Shown: positions 9,049 to 18,084, counted from the first letter of the stretch. The stretch is DNA of 64,000 nt from Gordonia sp. OPL2 (GCF_003797825.1 NZ_RKME01000022.1:1-64000); one strand, 5' to 3'. The notes: generated by a model from the sequence alone, not told the origin. Translations and numbers: made by a program.

Positions 9049-9648
9049 TCACGCCCAGACGAATCCGTCCGGGTCCGTGAACGATGCGCCGCCGCCGACG
9101 ACGATCCGGTGTGATCCAGATCCGTCGGCCGGGACACCGGCATCCTTGGCCGCAGCCTTCCGGCCGTAGAGGGCGAGCGTCACCGCGTCGGGAGCGCTGT
9201 CGAACTCGACGTACTTGCGGCCGAAGCTCTTCGAGACGGTGAGCCCTGCCGTCTCGTAGAACTTCTTGCTGACCGCGACGTCGTCGGCACCGATCAGCAA
9301 CACGACGTCCGCGACCGTGCGGGCCGGGGCGCCGGTGTCCTTCTTGGTCGAGGTGGCGACCTTCCAGATCGTTCCGTCGGGGGCGGCGACGACCCCGCCG
9401 TATCCCCAGAACGATTTCTTGGCCGGCTTCAGGACCGTCGCGCCGGCATCGATGGCGGGATGCAGGAAGGAGTCGACGACACCCGGATCGGCGACGACGA
9501 GGGACAGCACGAAGCCCCGGAAACCGGAGGTCGGCGCTTCCGACTTCTGGAAGCGCAGCCGGTCGCCGAGGCCGAATGCTTTGTCGTAGAAGGTTTCTGC
9601 AGCTGCAGTATCGGGCACTTCGAGGGTGATGGAGTCGATGTTCGTCAT
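9049..9648 (-). CDS. VOC (glyoxalase/bleomycin-resistance fold) family protein
   Basis: 199 residues made of two similar halves. The first begins IDSITLEVPDTAAAETFYDKAFGLG and shows PDGTIWKVA at its end; the second repeats the pattern with VLLIGADDVAVSKKFYE and ends FTDPDGFVWA. (First quotation spans the start region only: IDSITLEVPD, then AETFYDKAFGLG.) This is the paired beta-alpha-beta-beta-beta arrangement of vicinal-oxygen-chelate enzymes. The usual metal ligands (H/E) are not obvious, so it may be a binding or resistance protein and not an active lyase. Ribosome site weak. It looks monocistronic. Confidence 0.82.
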   Translation of the reverse strand: MTNIDSITLEVPDTAAAETFYDKAFGLGDRLRFQKSEAPTSGFRGFVLSLVVADPGVVDSFLHPAIDAGATVLKPAKKSFWGYGGVVAAPDGTIWKVATSTKKDTGAPARTVADVVLLIGADDVAVSKKFYETAGLTVSKSFGRKYVEFDSAPDAVTLALYGRKAAAKDAGVPADGSGSHRIVVGGGASFTDPDGFVWA

Positions 9649-9715
9649 AGGTGATGACGTTATGCGCCGACGACGGTCAGGGCTTCTCGATTCCTGACCG
9701 ATCGTCGTCGTGCGC

Positions 9716-10240
9716 CTAGGCGGAGGACCCGTAGTCGAGACCCTCGCCCATGATGAACGCGCCGGTGAGACCGTACAGGTTCCGGTTCAGATTGCAGACA
9801 CTCATGACGGCGTACAGACCGTCCGGCAGACCCTTGAACGTGCTCGTGACCGTGCCGTTCTTGTCGGCGAACTTCGCCAGATCCGTGGCCGCGACGGCCT
9901 TCGCGTCGTTGAGTTCGGTGAGCAGCTTGACCACGTCCACGCTCTGCCCCTGGACCAGCGCGATGATGTCGGGCCCGACGATCGGGGCGGCCTTGACCGC
10001 GTCGATGACGGCGGTGGTGCACGCTCCGGGAATCAGCACATTCACCCGGGGCACGTTGGTGACGGTGTAGGCGATGTCGCGGCCGGTGACCTTGATGGAG
10101 TAGCCGACGCCCTTGGCCACGCCGACGACCTGCACGGCACCGGGTCGAGGCTGCGCGTCGGCCACCGCGGGCACCATGCCGGCGATGGCGCACAGGGCGA
10201 TCAGGGACACGGCCCACCGGACGAGGACATGACGACGCAT
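9716..10240 (-). CDS. Secreted hypothetical protein
   Basis: 174 residues. The N-terminus MRRHVLVRW followed by a hydrophobic run to AVADAQ is a clear signal peptide, and a consensus AAGGAGA lies just before the ATG at 10240. Longer in-frame extensions upstream are non-coding. The mature part has three cysteines (near ACTTAVID and VCNLN) and valine/aspartate-rich segments such as DIIALVQGQSVDVVKLL. I do not recognise the family. The ending LTGAFIMGEGLDYGSSA is distinctive. No partner gene is evident. Confidence 0.78.
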   Translation of the reverse strand: MRRHVLVRWAVSLIALCAIAGMVPAVADAQPRPGAVQVVGVAKGVGYSIKVTGRDIAYTVTNVPRVNVLIPGACTTAVIDAVKAAPIVGPDIIALVQGQSVDVVKLLTELNDAKAVAATDLAKFADKNGTVTSTFKGLPDGLYAVMSVCNLNRNLYGLTGAFIMGEGLDYGSSA

Positions 10241-10365
10241 AGCTTCTCCTTGTGACTGGCCCCCTTGCCGGAGGACACTATCGACGCCGGCGGGAACTAG
10301 CGAGGCCTGGTGCGGATATGTTGTGGCGCCGTTGCCATCTCGAGACCGTCGGACCGAGGCCGTCG

Positions 10366-11514
10366 TCACCGAAAGTGTGAACGAAACGGGCGGAAGAACG
10401 TTCGCAACTCCTCGGCGTAGGACTCCGGTTGCTCATACGGTGCGAAATGTCCGCCACGTGCGGGTTCGGTGACGCTGACGACGTTCGCGGTGCGTTCGAG
10501 CCATGCCCGGGGTGGACGGAGGACGTCGCCCCCGAACAGGGAGAATCCCGACGGCACCTCGACGCGGCGGGTGTACTGCTCCGGCGGGATCATCGCGTTC
10601 GCGCGGTACATCCGCATCGACGATCCGATGGTCTCGGTGACCCAGTACTGGGTCACCAGTGCGAGGATGTCGTCCTTGGTGAACGCGCTCTCGATGTCAC
10701 CGCCGCAATCGCTCCAACTGCGCAGCTTCTCGACGATCCATGCCGCGAGGCCGGCCGGCGAGTCGGTGAGTCCGACGGCCGCCGTCTGCGGTTTGGTGCT
10801 GTGCATCGCGGCGTAACCCCCTTCCGCCCGAGCCCAGTTCGCGCCGGTGCGCAACCATGCGCGCTCGTCGTCGGTGAGGTCGGCCGGGTCACCGGTGTAT
10901 CGGGGCAGACCGGCGTCCATACGGTGCACGGCGACGACACGGTCGGGGTGATCGAGTGCGAGGAATCTGCTGACATGACTGCCCATGTCGCCGCCGGCGG
11001 TCAGGAAGCGCTCATAGCCGAGTTCGGTCATCAGCTCGCCCCACAGTCCGGCGACATCTCGCGAGTCGATGAGGCGGGTCGGCCGTTCGGAGTGGCCGAA
11101 TCCGGGCATATCGGGGACGATCACGTCGAACGCGTCGTCGGGGTCCCCGCCGTGGGTGCCCGGATCTGCCAGCAGCGGGAGCACTTTCAGGTAGCGCCAG
11201 GACGAGTCGGGCCACCCGTGATTCAGGAGCAACGGAACCGCAGGGCGTGCACCGGGAACGGCGGTCCTGTGGATGACATGAATACCCAGACCCCGGATGA
11301 TGATTCGTCGATGGGGTAGCGCGCAGATCGAGTCTTCCGAGGCCTGCCAGTCGAAGTCGTCGATCCAGTAGTCGACGAGTTCACGCAGGTAGTCGACGTC
11401 GACACCGAGGCCCCAGCCGGCGTCGTCGGTCATGTCGGGCCACCGTGTCGCACGCAGTCGTCGTCGGAGGTCGTCGATGACGGCCGCGTCGGTCCGGGGC
11501 TCGAACCGGGTCAC
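10366..11514 (-). CDS. Epoxide hydrolase, alpha/beta-hydrolase fold
   Basis: 382 residues. An epoxide-hydrolase N-terminal domain (FEPRTDAAVIDDLRRRL to about residue 60) precedes the alpha/beta core. The oxyanion motif HGWP is at 99-102, the nucleophile is the aspartate of GGDMGSHVSR, and the catalytic histidine is in RGGHFAPYEQ. Such enzymes open epoxides to diols, in detoxification or lipid metabolism. The GTG start overlaps the stop of the G6PDH-like gene in the four-base form GTGA, so translation is probably coupled and the two form an operon. The longer ATG-started frame was rejected because it lies inside the upstream gene. Confidence 0.87.
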   Translation of the reverse strand: MTRFEPRTDAAVIDDLRRRLRATRWPDMTDDAGWGLGVDVDYLRELVDYWIDDFDWQASEDSICALPHRRIIIRGLGIHVIHRTAVPGARPAVPLLLNHGWPDSSWRYLKVLPLLADPGTHGGDPDDAFDVIVPDMPGFGHSERPTRLIDSRDVAGLWGELMTELGYERFLTAGGDMGSHVSRFLALDHPDRVVAVHRMDAGLPRYTGDPADLTDDERAWLRTGANWARAEGGYAAMHSTKPQTAAVGLTDSPAGLAAWIVEKLRSWSDCGGDIESAFTKDDILALVTQYWVTETIGSSMRMYRANAMIPPEQYTRRVEVPSGFSLFGGDVLRPPRAWLERTANVVSVTEPARGGHFAPYEQPESYAEELRTFFRPFRSHFR

Positions 11515-12872
11515 GGGGTCGGCCAGGAGTCCGGACCGATTGTCCCGGCGGCATACTCGTCGAGCGGAACCCGATTCGACTTCCAGGCATCCAGGATGGG
11601 ATCGACGATGCGCCAGCACTGTTCGGCCGTGTCGCCCCGCACGGCGAGAGTGGCGTCGCCGTCGAGAATCCCGGACAACACCTCGGCGTAGGCGTGAATC
11701 GAACCCTGCCCGAGATCAGCGTTCAGATGGGTGGTCTTGAGGTCGAACGGATGAGCACCGTCGTGGACGTTCAGCTCCAGCGTCATGGTGTCCGGGCCGA
11801 AGGCGAAGCGCAGCACGTTGGGCGCGATGTCGCCGTGGAACTGTTCGGGGAGATGACGGACCGGGCGGAAGGTGAGTGCGATCTCCTTCACGGCGGGTTC
11901 GATCGCCTTGCCCGAGCGCAGCGTGAACGGCACCCCGGCCCATCGGCCCGTACACACCTCGAAGGTTGCCTCGGCGAGTGTCTCGGTGTTGCGCGACGGG
12001 TCGACTCCGTCCTCGTCGACGTACGACGGCATGTGGTGGCCGTCGACGTCGCCGGCCGTGTACCGGGCACGCCGCGACGACTGCACCGGATCACCGCCGT
12101 ACACGCGGGTCGCCCGCAGGGCCGCTGCCGTCGCGTCCCGCAGATCACGTTCACCCAGGGAGGCCGGCGAATCCATCGCCACCACCGACATGAGTTCAAG
12201 CAGATGGCTCTGCAGCATGTCGACGAAGGCGCCCGCCTTGTCGTAATAGCCGGCGCGACCTTCGAGTCCGAGCGTCTCGTCGTAGCGGATGAGGACGGAT
12301 TCGATGTGCTCGGCCGACCACACCGGCTCGAACACGCGGTTGGCGAACCGCACGCCGATCAGGTCGAGGAGGATCGACTGTCCGAGAAAGTGATCCACCC
12401 GGAACACCTGGTTCTCGGGCACCAGCCGAGCCAACGTCTCGTTGAACTCGTGCGCGCTCTCCTGATCGGTGCCGAACGGCTTCTCCAGGGCGAGGATCGT
12501 GCCGTCGGGGACGTCGACACCGGTCATCGCCTCGCACGACTCCTGCGCGATGGCGGGCGGCACGGCGAAATACAGGACCGGTCGCCCGTCGGCGGCATCG
12601 AAGATCGACCGCAACCCGTCGGCAGACGAGATGTCGGCCTGCAGGAAGGTCGTCTGCTCTGCCAGCGAGGTGGCGGCGTCGGATGCGTCGTCGCCGAACG
12701 CCTCCCGGACGCGCGCCCGCCACGCGTCGTCGCCGACGTCCCGCCGACCCACACCGACCAGCCGCACACCGCGGTCGGGTTCGAGCGTCAGGAGTTGCTC
12801 GAGCGCAGGTAGGAGCAACCGCGATGTCAGATCGCCCGTCGCGCCCAGGATGAAGAGAGTGGTCTCGGCCAT
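11511..12872 (-). CDS. zwf: Glucose-6-phosphate 1-dehydrogenase-like protein
   Basis: 453 residues. The NADP-binding motif GATGDLTSRLLLPAL is at the N-terminus, EKPFG is conserved in the middle and RVDHFLGQ stands where the family usually has R-I-D-H-Y-L-G-K. The active-site lysine after glycine is thus replaced by glutamine, so activity or substrate may differ from true G6PDH. The sequence is also ~50 residues shorter than typical Zwf. Start at 12872 has GGGAG about 12 bases upstream. It is the first gene of a two-gene operon with the epoxide hydrolase and is divergent from the GH15 gene with 78 bases between starts. The pentose-phosphate Zwf of actinobacteria usually sits with tal/opcA, so this is probably a paralogue. 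Confidence 0.8.
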   Translation of the reverse strand: MAETTLFILGATGDLTSRLLLPALEQLLTLEPDRGVRLVGVGRRDVGDDAWRARVREAFGDDASDAATSLAEQTTFLQADISSADGLRSIFDAADGRPVLYFAVPPAIAQESCEAMTGVDVPDGTILALEKPFGTDQESAHEFNETLARLVPENQVFRVDHFLGQSILLDLIGVRFANRVFEPVWSAEHIESVLIRYDETLGLEGRAGYYDKAGAFVDMLQSHLLELMSVVAMDSPASLGERDLRDATAAALRATRVYGGDPVQSSRRARYTAGDVDGHHMPSYVDEDGVDPSRNTETLAEATFEVCTGRWAGVPFTLRSGKAIEPAVKEIALTFRPVRHLPEQFHGDIAPNVLRFAFGPDTMTLELNVHDGAHPFDLKTTHLNADLGQGSIHAYAEVLSGILDGDATLAVRGDTAEQCWRIVDPILDAWKSNRVPLDEYAAGTIGPDSWPTP

Positions 12873-12950
12873 GCCCGACGCTAACTCCCGATGGGCGTGT
12901 CGCGACAGCACTTCACCACAACGTCACACCGAGCCGTGACAATCGATGTC

Positions 12951-14723
12951 ATGCGCGCGAGTATCGAGGACTACGGACTGGTCGGCGACTGCCGCACCGG
13001 AGCACTGATCTCTTCCGACGGTGAGGTCGACTGGTTCTGCACACCACGCTTCGATTCGCCGTCGGTCTTCGCCGCCCTCCTGGGCAGTGAGGAACACGGT
13101 CGCTGGGCGCTCGCCCCTCGGGACCCGCAGGCCACGTCGACGCGTCGCTACGACGAGGACACCCTCATCCTGGTGACGCGGTGGGAGACGGCGACCGGTG
13201 TCGCCGAGGTCCGTGAGTTCATGCCGATCGACGGCGGCCGGGTCGACCTGGTGCGGCGCGTCACCGGCATCTCCGGACATGTGGAGTTCGAGACCGATCT
13301 GCGCATGCGGTTCGACTACGCACGCGCGGTGCCCTGGGTGATGCAGGCGGGCACCGACGAAGGTCCCGCGCTGCGCGCGATCGCAGGACCCGACGCCGTC
13401 ATCGTCCGTGGTGTGGCACTGCACGCGGACGGGAATGTGCATCGGGGATTCTTCACCGTCGAACCGGATGTCACCGTCGACCTCACACTCACCTGGTATC
13501 ACTCCTACCGGCCCGAACCCGAGCCGCTCGACGTGGGCTCAGCGTTGACCCACACCCACGACTGGTGGACGCACTGGGCCGGACGCATCGATCACACCGG
13601 ACCGCATCACGAGCAGGTGGTGCGATCGCTGATCACGTTGCGCGCGTTGAGCAATCTCGACACCGGGGGCATCGTCGCCGCGGCCACGACGTCGTTGCCG
13701 GAGCAGTTCGGCGGCGCGCGCAACTGGGATTACCGCTACGTGTGGCTGCGGGACGCATCACTCACCCTGGAGGCGTTGGTCAATCACGGCTTCCTCCATG
13801 TCGCCGAACACTGGCGGATGTGGCTGATGCGTGCCATCGCCGGGAACACCCGCGAGATCCAGATCATGTACGGAATCGCCGGCGAGCGCGACCTCGAGGA
13901 GCGTGAACTCCCGCATCTCCCCGGCTATCAGGGGGCGGCGCCGGTCCGCATCGGCAACGGCGCGGTGGATCAGTATCAGGGTGACGTCATCGGTGAGACG
14001 CTGTGCGGCCTCGAGGCCGCGCGCGCCGCCGGGCTGACCGAGCTGCCGATCTCGTGGTCCCTGCAGAAGGCGTTGATCGAGCAGGTCGAGGCGAATCTGG
14101 AACGACCGGACAACGGGATCTGGGAGATGCGGGGCGAACCCCGGATGTTCACCCATTCCCGCGCGATGATCTGGGCGGCGTTCGATCGCGGGGTCCGCGG
14201 CTGCGAGGTCTACGGACTGGACGGCTCGCCCGATCACTGGCGGGAGCTGCGCGACCGCGTGCGCGCCGAGATCGACGAGAACGGCGTGGATCCCCAGTCC
14301 GGCCGATTCGTCCAGTACGCCGGGACCACCGAGGTGGACGCGTCGCTGCTGATCCTTCCCCAGGTCGGTTTCTGCGCCTACGACGATCCGCGGATGCTGG
14401 CCACGGTGGCCGAGATCGAGGCCACCCTCATGCGGGGAGGACTGGTCCACCGCTATCGCACCACCACCGGCGTCGACGGGCTCGCCGGCGACGAACATCC
14501 GTTCCTGGCGTGCACATTCTGGATGGTGACGCAGTATGCGCTGAGCGGTCGGCGCGACGACGCCGACGAACTGATGACGCGGGCCTGCGCCACCGCCAAC
14601 GATCTGGGACTGTTCGCCGAGGAGTACGACGTGACCGAGGGCCGTCAGGCCGGCAACACGCCGCAGGCGTTGTCGCATCTGGCGTTCGTGCGGGCAGCGG
14701 ATGCGTTGGCGTCGACGTCATAG
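12951..14723 (+). CDS. Glycoside hydrolase family 15 protein (trehalase-like)
   Basis: 590 residues. An N-terminal beta-rich domain (IEDYGLVGDCRTGALIS, DWFCTPRFDSPSVFAALLG) is followed by an (alpha/alpha)6 barrel with NWDYRYVWLRDASLTLEAL and DNGIWEMRGEPRMFTHSR, where the E of WEMRG is the likely catalytic acid. This is the GH15 layout found in mycobacterial trehalases and glucoamylases; trehalose turnover is the best guess. The ATG at 12951 gives the standard start M-R-A-S-I-E-D-Y-G. It is divergent from the G6PDH-like operon. The product, glucose, would fit an upstream role to glucose-6-phosphate metabolism, but that link is inferred from position only. Confidence 0.87.
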   Translation: MRASIEDYGLVGDCRTGALISSDGEVDWFCTPRFDSPSVFAALLGSEEHGRWALAPRDPQATSTRRYDEDTLILVTRWETATGVAEVREFMPIDGGRVDLVRRVTGISGHVEFETDLRMRFDYARAVPWVMQAGTDEGPALRAIAGPDAVIVRGVALHADGNVHRGFFTVEPDVTVDLTLTWYHSYRPEPEPLDVGSALTHTHDWWTHWAGRIDHTGPHHEQVVRSLITLRALSNLDTGGIVAAATTSLPEQFGGARNWDYRYVWLRDASLTLEALVNHGFLHVAEHWRMWLMRAIAGNTREIQIMYGIAGERDLEERELPHLPGYQGAAPVRIGNGAVDQYQGDVIGETLCGLEAARAAGLTELPISWSLQKALIEQVEANLERPDNGIWEMRGEPRMFTHSRAMIWAAFDRGVRGCEVYGLDGSPDHWRELRDRVRAEIDENGVDPQSGRFVQYAGTTEVDASLLILPQVGFCAYDDPRMLATVAEIEATLMRGGLVHRYRTTTGVDGLAGDEHPFLACTFWMVTQYALSGRRDDADELMTRACATANDLGLFAEEYDVTEGRQAGNTPQALSHLAFVRAADALASTS

Positions 14724-14774
14724 GAGATTCGGGCGCAGGCTGATCCGCGAATTCGCTGCGCAGACGGGGTGACG

Positions 14775-14858
14775 GCGCAAGGATGGAGGCGCGACACTTC
14801 TACGGGCAACGGCTGCCCGGGTCGGTGGTAGATGTCCCGCGTCCCATCCGCTTGGCGC
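14775..14858 (+). ncRNA. Long structured leader or small RNA
   Basis: The transcript from 14775 to 14858 folds on paper into one nearly continuous hairpin: GCG-CAA-GGATGG pairs with CCATCC-TT-G-CGC (bulges at 14850-14851 and 14855), then CGC/GCG, GACA/TGTC, CTAC/GTAG and GGGCA/TGCCC around a five-base loop. About 27 pairs form in 84 nucleotides. It ends 39 bases before the start of the small secreted-peptide gene, so it may be a regulatory leader, or a separate RNA. No known riboswitch class is recognised. Confidence 0.45.
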
Positions 14859-14897
14859 TGCGCCTCGGTGACAGCGCCGCAACGAAAGACACCTCCG

Positions 14898-15035
14898 ATG
14901 ACACGAAAGATCATTGCCGTCCTCGCATCCGTCGCCGCAGCCACCGGGATCGCACTCGCCGGAACCGGTCCCGCGACCGCCGCCTGCATGGGCAACGGGA
15001 TCGACGATCTGACCGCGGAACCCTGCGGCGACTGA
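14898..15035 (+). CDS. 45-residue secreted peptide precursor
   Basis: MTRKIIAVLASVAAATGIAL is followed by AGTGPATAA, a textbook signal peptide, leaving a mature peptide of about 16-17 residues that contains two cysteines (ACMGN and EPCGD) and is acidic. I recognise no family. The start is set by the signal peptide; the longer frame with an upstream ATG at 14832 is arginine-rich and overlaps the leader hairpin. A 67-base hairpin lies beyond the stop. The folded leader, the signal peptide and the terminator support a real gene despite its length. It could be a signalling or redox peptide, but this cannot be told from sequence. Confidence 0.55.
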   Translation: MTRKIIAVLASVAAATGIALAGTGPATAACMGNGIDDLTAEPCGD

Positions 15036-15168
15036 CACCCGCCGTCGCGCGTCGTCGCGCGTCGTCGGCGCCGCGATCGGCCCAACCCCGAGTCACCCCC
15101 GGCGTGTGGCATGCCGAACCGCCGATCATCCGGCCGTGGGCACCATCGGCCACATCCCGACAACCGCC

Positions 15169-15235
15169 GACCGTGCCCTGAATTTCACCGAGCGTGCCCG
15201 CGGTGGGCACGGTCGGCGAAATTCTGGACACGGTC
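15169..15235. terminator. 67-base hairpin between convergent genes
   Basis: Arms pair as GACCGTG/CACGGTC, GAATTTC/GAAATTC, CCGA/TCGG and CGTGCCC/GGGCACG around GCGGT, with short internal loops. It lies between the small secreted-peptide gene and the convergent SDR gene, so it can serve both as a terminator. Its arm sequence (core CCAGAATTTCG) recurs at 59329-59376 in direct orientation, so it belongs to a dispersed repeat family. Confidence 0.65.
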
Positions 15236-15261
15236 GACGAGGTGGGCGGGAGCGGGGGTGG

Positions 15262-16008
15262 TCAGGCGACCTGACGCGCGAGTGCCGCCATCAGGTCGGC
15301 GCGGGTGCCCTGCACCTCCGAGAACCGCAAGGGCTTGACCCGTTCGACGAGGACCTCGTCGGTTGCTGTCGGCAGCAGTGCCATGACCTCGTCGCAGAAG
15401 TCGTCGAGCGGCATCGCCCAGTCGGCGTCGGCCTGACCCGGGGTGAGGTCGGTCTGCACCGCCGGCGGGACGAGCTCGAGGACGTTCACCGAGGTGTCGG
15501 CCAGTTGCAGACGCAGGCTGTCGGTGAACGAGTGGATCGCTGCTTTCGTCGCGCTGTAGGTCGGGGTGCCGGCCATCGGGGTGAACGCCAGCCCCGACGA
15601 CACCGTCACGATCGTCGCCTCCGGCTGAGCCTCGAGGAACTCGCCGAACGCCGCGACAAGACGCAGCGGGCCGAGGATGTTGGTCTCGACCTCGGCGACC
15701 GCCGTCGCCAGGAAGTCCGGGCGGCGCAGATCCTCGCCGCGCATGATGCCGGCCATCGCGATCAGCACGTTCGTCTCGGGGAAACGCTGCTGAACGTCCG
15801 CGGACACCCGGGCCACGTCGTCGGCGTCTGAGGTGTCGATGCGGACGGTCTCGATGCCGGGATGTGCGTCCCGGATCTCGTCGAGCAGCTCTGTTCGACG
15901 CCCGCCGACGATGACGCGATTGCCGGCGTCGTGGAGCCGACGGGCCAGACCCAGTCCGATGCCCGACGTCGCCCCGGGGATGAAGATGGTGTTCCCGCTG
16001 ATGCGCAT
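15262..16008 (-). CDS. Short-chain dehydrogenase/reductase (DltE-like)
   Basis: 248 residues, classical SDR length. Cofactor motif GATSGIGLG near residue 13, and active-site YSATK. The usual NNAG is replaced by AMAGIM, as in DltE-like members. GRRTE after strand 2 (arginines) suggests NADP preference. A GAGGAGA ribosome site fixes the start at 16008; the longer frame is non-coding. It is divergent from the XRE regulator at 16214, and XRE genes of that class are often divergent from the SDR they control, so regulation by that neighbour is a fair inference. Confidence 0.88.
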   Translation of the reverse strand: MRISGNTIFIPGATSGIGLGLARRLHDAGNRVIVGGRRTELLDEIRDAHPGIETVRIDTSDADDVARVSADVQQRFPETNVLIAMAGIMRGEDLRRPDFLATAVAEVETNILGPLRLVAAFGEFLEAQPEATIVTVSSGLAFTPMAGTPTYSATKAAIHSFTDSLRLQLADTSVNVLELVPPAVQTDLTPGQADADWAMPLDDFCDEVMALLPTATDEVLVERVKPLRFSEVQGTRADLMAALARQVA

Positions 16009-16213
16009 GGTCTCCTCGTTTCGTGATTCCGTCGGCTCGCCGTCCGTCGAACGGTGCCGTCCGCCGGTCGTCCCGGCTGTCACGATCCAGTCCACCCCCG
16101 ACGCGCGAGGTCGACAAGGCCGCGTGGATCCGGGGACCGGCGATCCCTGGTTGCGGGTGTACCGATAGGCCAAAGTGGTGAGAGCAACCGAACGACACGA
16201 CAGGGACGTCCGC

Positions 16214-17050
16214 ATGGCGATCGACCGGGCCGGGTTGGCCGAGTTCCTCCGCAATCGACGTGAGGCGCTGCAACCCGCCGATGTGGGGTTGCCGCTCGGC
16301 TCACGACGACGCACCCGCGGCCTGCGTCGCGAAGAGGTGGCCATGCTCGTGGGCATGTCGACCGACTACTACGGCCGCCTGGAACAGCAGCGCGGACCGC
16401 AGCCGTCGGAGCAGATGCTGGCGGCGATGGCGCGTGCGCTCCACCTCACCCTCGACGAACGCGACCACCTGTTCCGCCTCGGTGGGCACAACGCCCCGGG
16501 GCGCCGTTCGGTCCCCGACCACGTCGGGCCGGGCATGATGCGTATCGTCGACCGCCTCGCCGACACCCCGGCGATGGTCGTGAACAGTGCCGGCGAGACC
16601 CTGCTGCAGACCGCCCCGGGCGTGGCACTGGTCGGCGACGAGACCCACTTCGCCGGGTTCCGCCGCAGCATCGCCTACCGCTGGTTCACCGATCCGGTCA
16701 CCCGACAACGCTTTCCGGCCGAGGATCACGACCATCACGCCCGCGCGCACACCGCGCGCTTGCGGGCGGCGGTGACCCGCGAGGGACCCGACTCACGTGC
16801 CGCGGAGGTCGCGGATGTCCTGCTCTCCGAAAGCGCCGAGTTCGCCGAACTGTGGCGTCGCCACGATGTCGCGACCAGCCTGGCCGACCGTCGGAAGCGA
16901 CTGCTGCATCCCGAACTCGGCCTCATCGAGGTCTTCTGCCAGACACTCCTCGACCCCGACGGCACCCAATGCCTGCTGGTGTACACCGCCACTCCCGGGA
17001 GCGAAAGTCACGAGAAACTGGCGATGCTGAATGCGGTCGAGGTCCCCTAG
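16214..17050 (+). CDS. XRE-family transcriptional regulator with MmyB-like ligand domain
   Basis: 278 residues. The helix-turn-helix is in the first 75 residues: TRGLRREEVAMLVGMSTDYY and RLEQQRGPQPSEQMLAAMAR, the arrangement of MmyB-type regulators. The rest (VNSAGETLLQTAPGVALV, FRRSIAYRWFTDP) matches the MmyB-like PAS-related ligand-binding domain, which in homologues binds fatty-acid-like molecules. AGGGA precedes the ATG at 16214. It is divergent from the SDR gene, its probable target, with about 200 bases between the starts. Confidence 0.87.
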   Translation: MAIDRAGLAEFLRNRREALQPADVGLPLGSRRRTRGLRREEVAMLVGMSTDYYGRLEQQRGPQPSEQMLAAMARALHLTLDERDHLFRLGGHNAPGRRSVPDHVGPGMMRIVDRLADTPAMVVNSAGETLLQTAPGVALVGDETHFAGFRRSIAYRWFTDPVTRQRFPAEDHDHHARAHTARLRAAVTREGPDSRAAEVADVLLSESAEFAELWRRHDVATSLADRRKRLLHPELGLIEVFCQTLLDPDGTQCLLVYTATPGSESHEKLAMLNAVEVP

Positions 17051-17130
17051 CCACGCCGAGCCGCTCCCGCACCCCACCTCACCACCCGCCCGCAGACGGA
17101 GCCGATATCGGCGTGGAGAGACGGTTTCCG

Positions 17131-18084
17131 CTACGCCTGCGGAGTGCGGGTGAAGGGATAGCGAATGCCGGTGAGTTCCTCCGCCGTCTCCCACAGCCGT
17201 TGTCCCAGTTCGGGTTCGACGACACGCGGACTGGGCAGGGCAAGCGCGGGCGGGCCGGTGAACTGCATCGGCCCCGACGGCCCGTAGTACTGACCGCCGA
17301 TGACGCTCGGATCGGTCGCCGCTCGTAGCGACGGGAGCGCACCCTCTGGCCCCTCCATGATGAAGGTGCGTCGAATCCAATGCAGCGATGGCGTGGTGAA
17401 CAGCCATGACATCACCGCGCCCGAATCACGCATGACACCGCTGTGAGTGGCGCCCGGGTGGGCGGCGACGGAAATCGGTGAGCTCAGGCCCGCGGCCGAG
17501 AGCCGCCGCTGGAATTCGACGGCGAACACTAGTTGGGCGAACTTGGCGCGCGCGTAGGCCTTCGACGTCGTGAACGAGGTGTCGAGTCCGAGGTCATCGA
17601 AGTCGACGGCCCCCGCCCGATGCGCGTTGCTGCCGACGGTCACGACGCGAGCCGACCGCGCGGCCAGGAGCGGCTCGAGCAGCAGTCCCGTGAGGGCGTA
17701 GTGGCCGAGGAAGTTCGTCCCGAAGTCCATCTCGAAGCCGTCGGCGGTCAGTTGGTGACGACCGGCCATCACCCCGGCGTTGTTGATGAGGACGTCGATC
17801 ACCGGGTAGGAGTCGGCGATCTCGTCGGCGCCCTTGCGGACGGAAGCGAGGTCGCTGAGATCGAGCTGCACGATGTCCACACGCGCGTTCGGGACGGAAT
17901 CGAGGACGTCCGCGCGGGCACGATCGGCCGCACCCGCATTGCGGCACGCCATCACCACCTGCGCATCGAGTCGAGCGAGGTGTCGGACCGTCGCCAGTCC
18001 GATCCCCGAATTGGCGCCGGTGACGACCACGGTCGCGTCGTTCATCCGCGGCGCCTGTGCCGGCCCCCATCCGCTCTTCGCCAT
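17131..18084 (-). CDS. Short-chain dehydrogenase, protochlorophyllide-reductase/retinol-dehydrogenase-like
   Basis: 317 residues. TGANSGIG, NNAGVMAGRH and the catalytic YARAK are present, with a long C-terminal region (WLFTTPSLHWIRRTFIMEGPEG split over the substrate loop) that marks the extended SDR group including retinol dehydrogenases. It probably reduces or oxidises a lipophilic alcohol or ketone with NAD(P)H. A GGAGGG ribosome site lies eight bases before the ATG at 18084; an internal ATG at 18045 is a less likely start. The gene is convergent with the XRE regulator gene. Confidence 0.87.
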   Translation of the reverse strand: MAKSGWGPAQAPRMNDATVVVTGANSGIGLATVRHLARLDAQVVMACRNAGAADRARADVLDSVPNARVDIVQLDLSDLASVRKGADEIADSYPVIDVLINNAGVMAGRHQLTADGFEMDFGTNFLGHYALTGLLLEPLLAARSARVVTVGSNAHRAGAVDFDDLGLDTSFTTSKAYARAKFAQLVFAVEFQRRLSAAGLSSPISVAAHPGATHSGVMRDSGAVMSWLFTTPSLHWIRRTFIMEGPEGALPSLRAATDPSVIGGQYYGPSGPMQFTGPPALALPSPRVVEPELGQRLWETAEELTGIRYPFTRTPQA

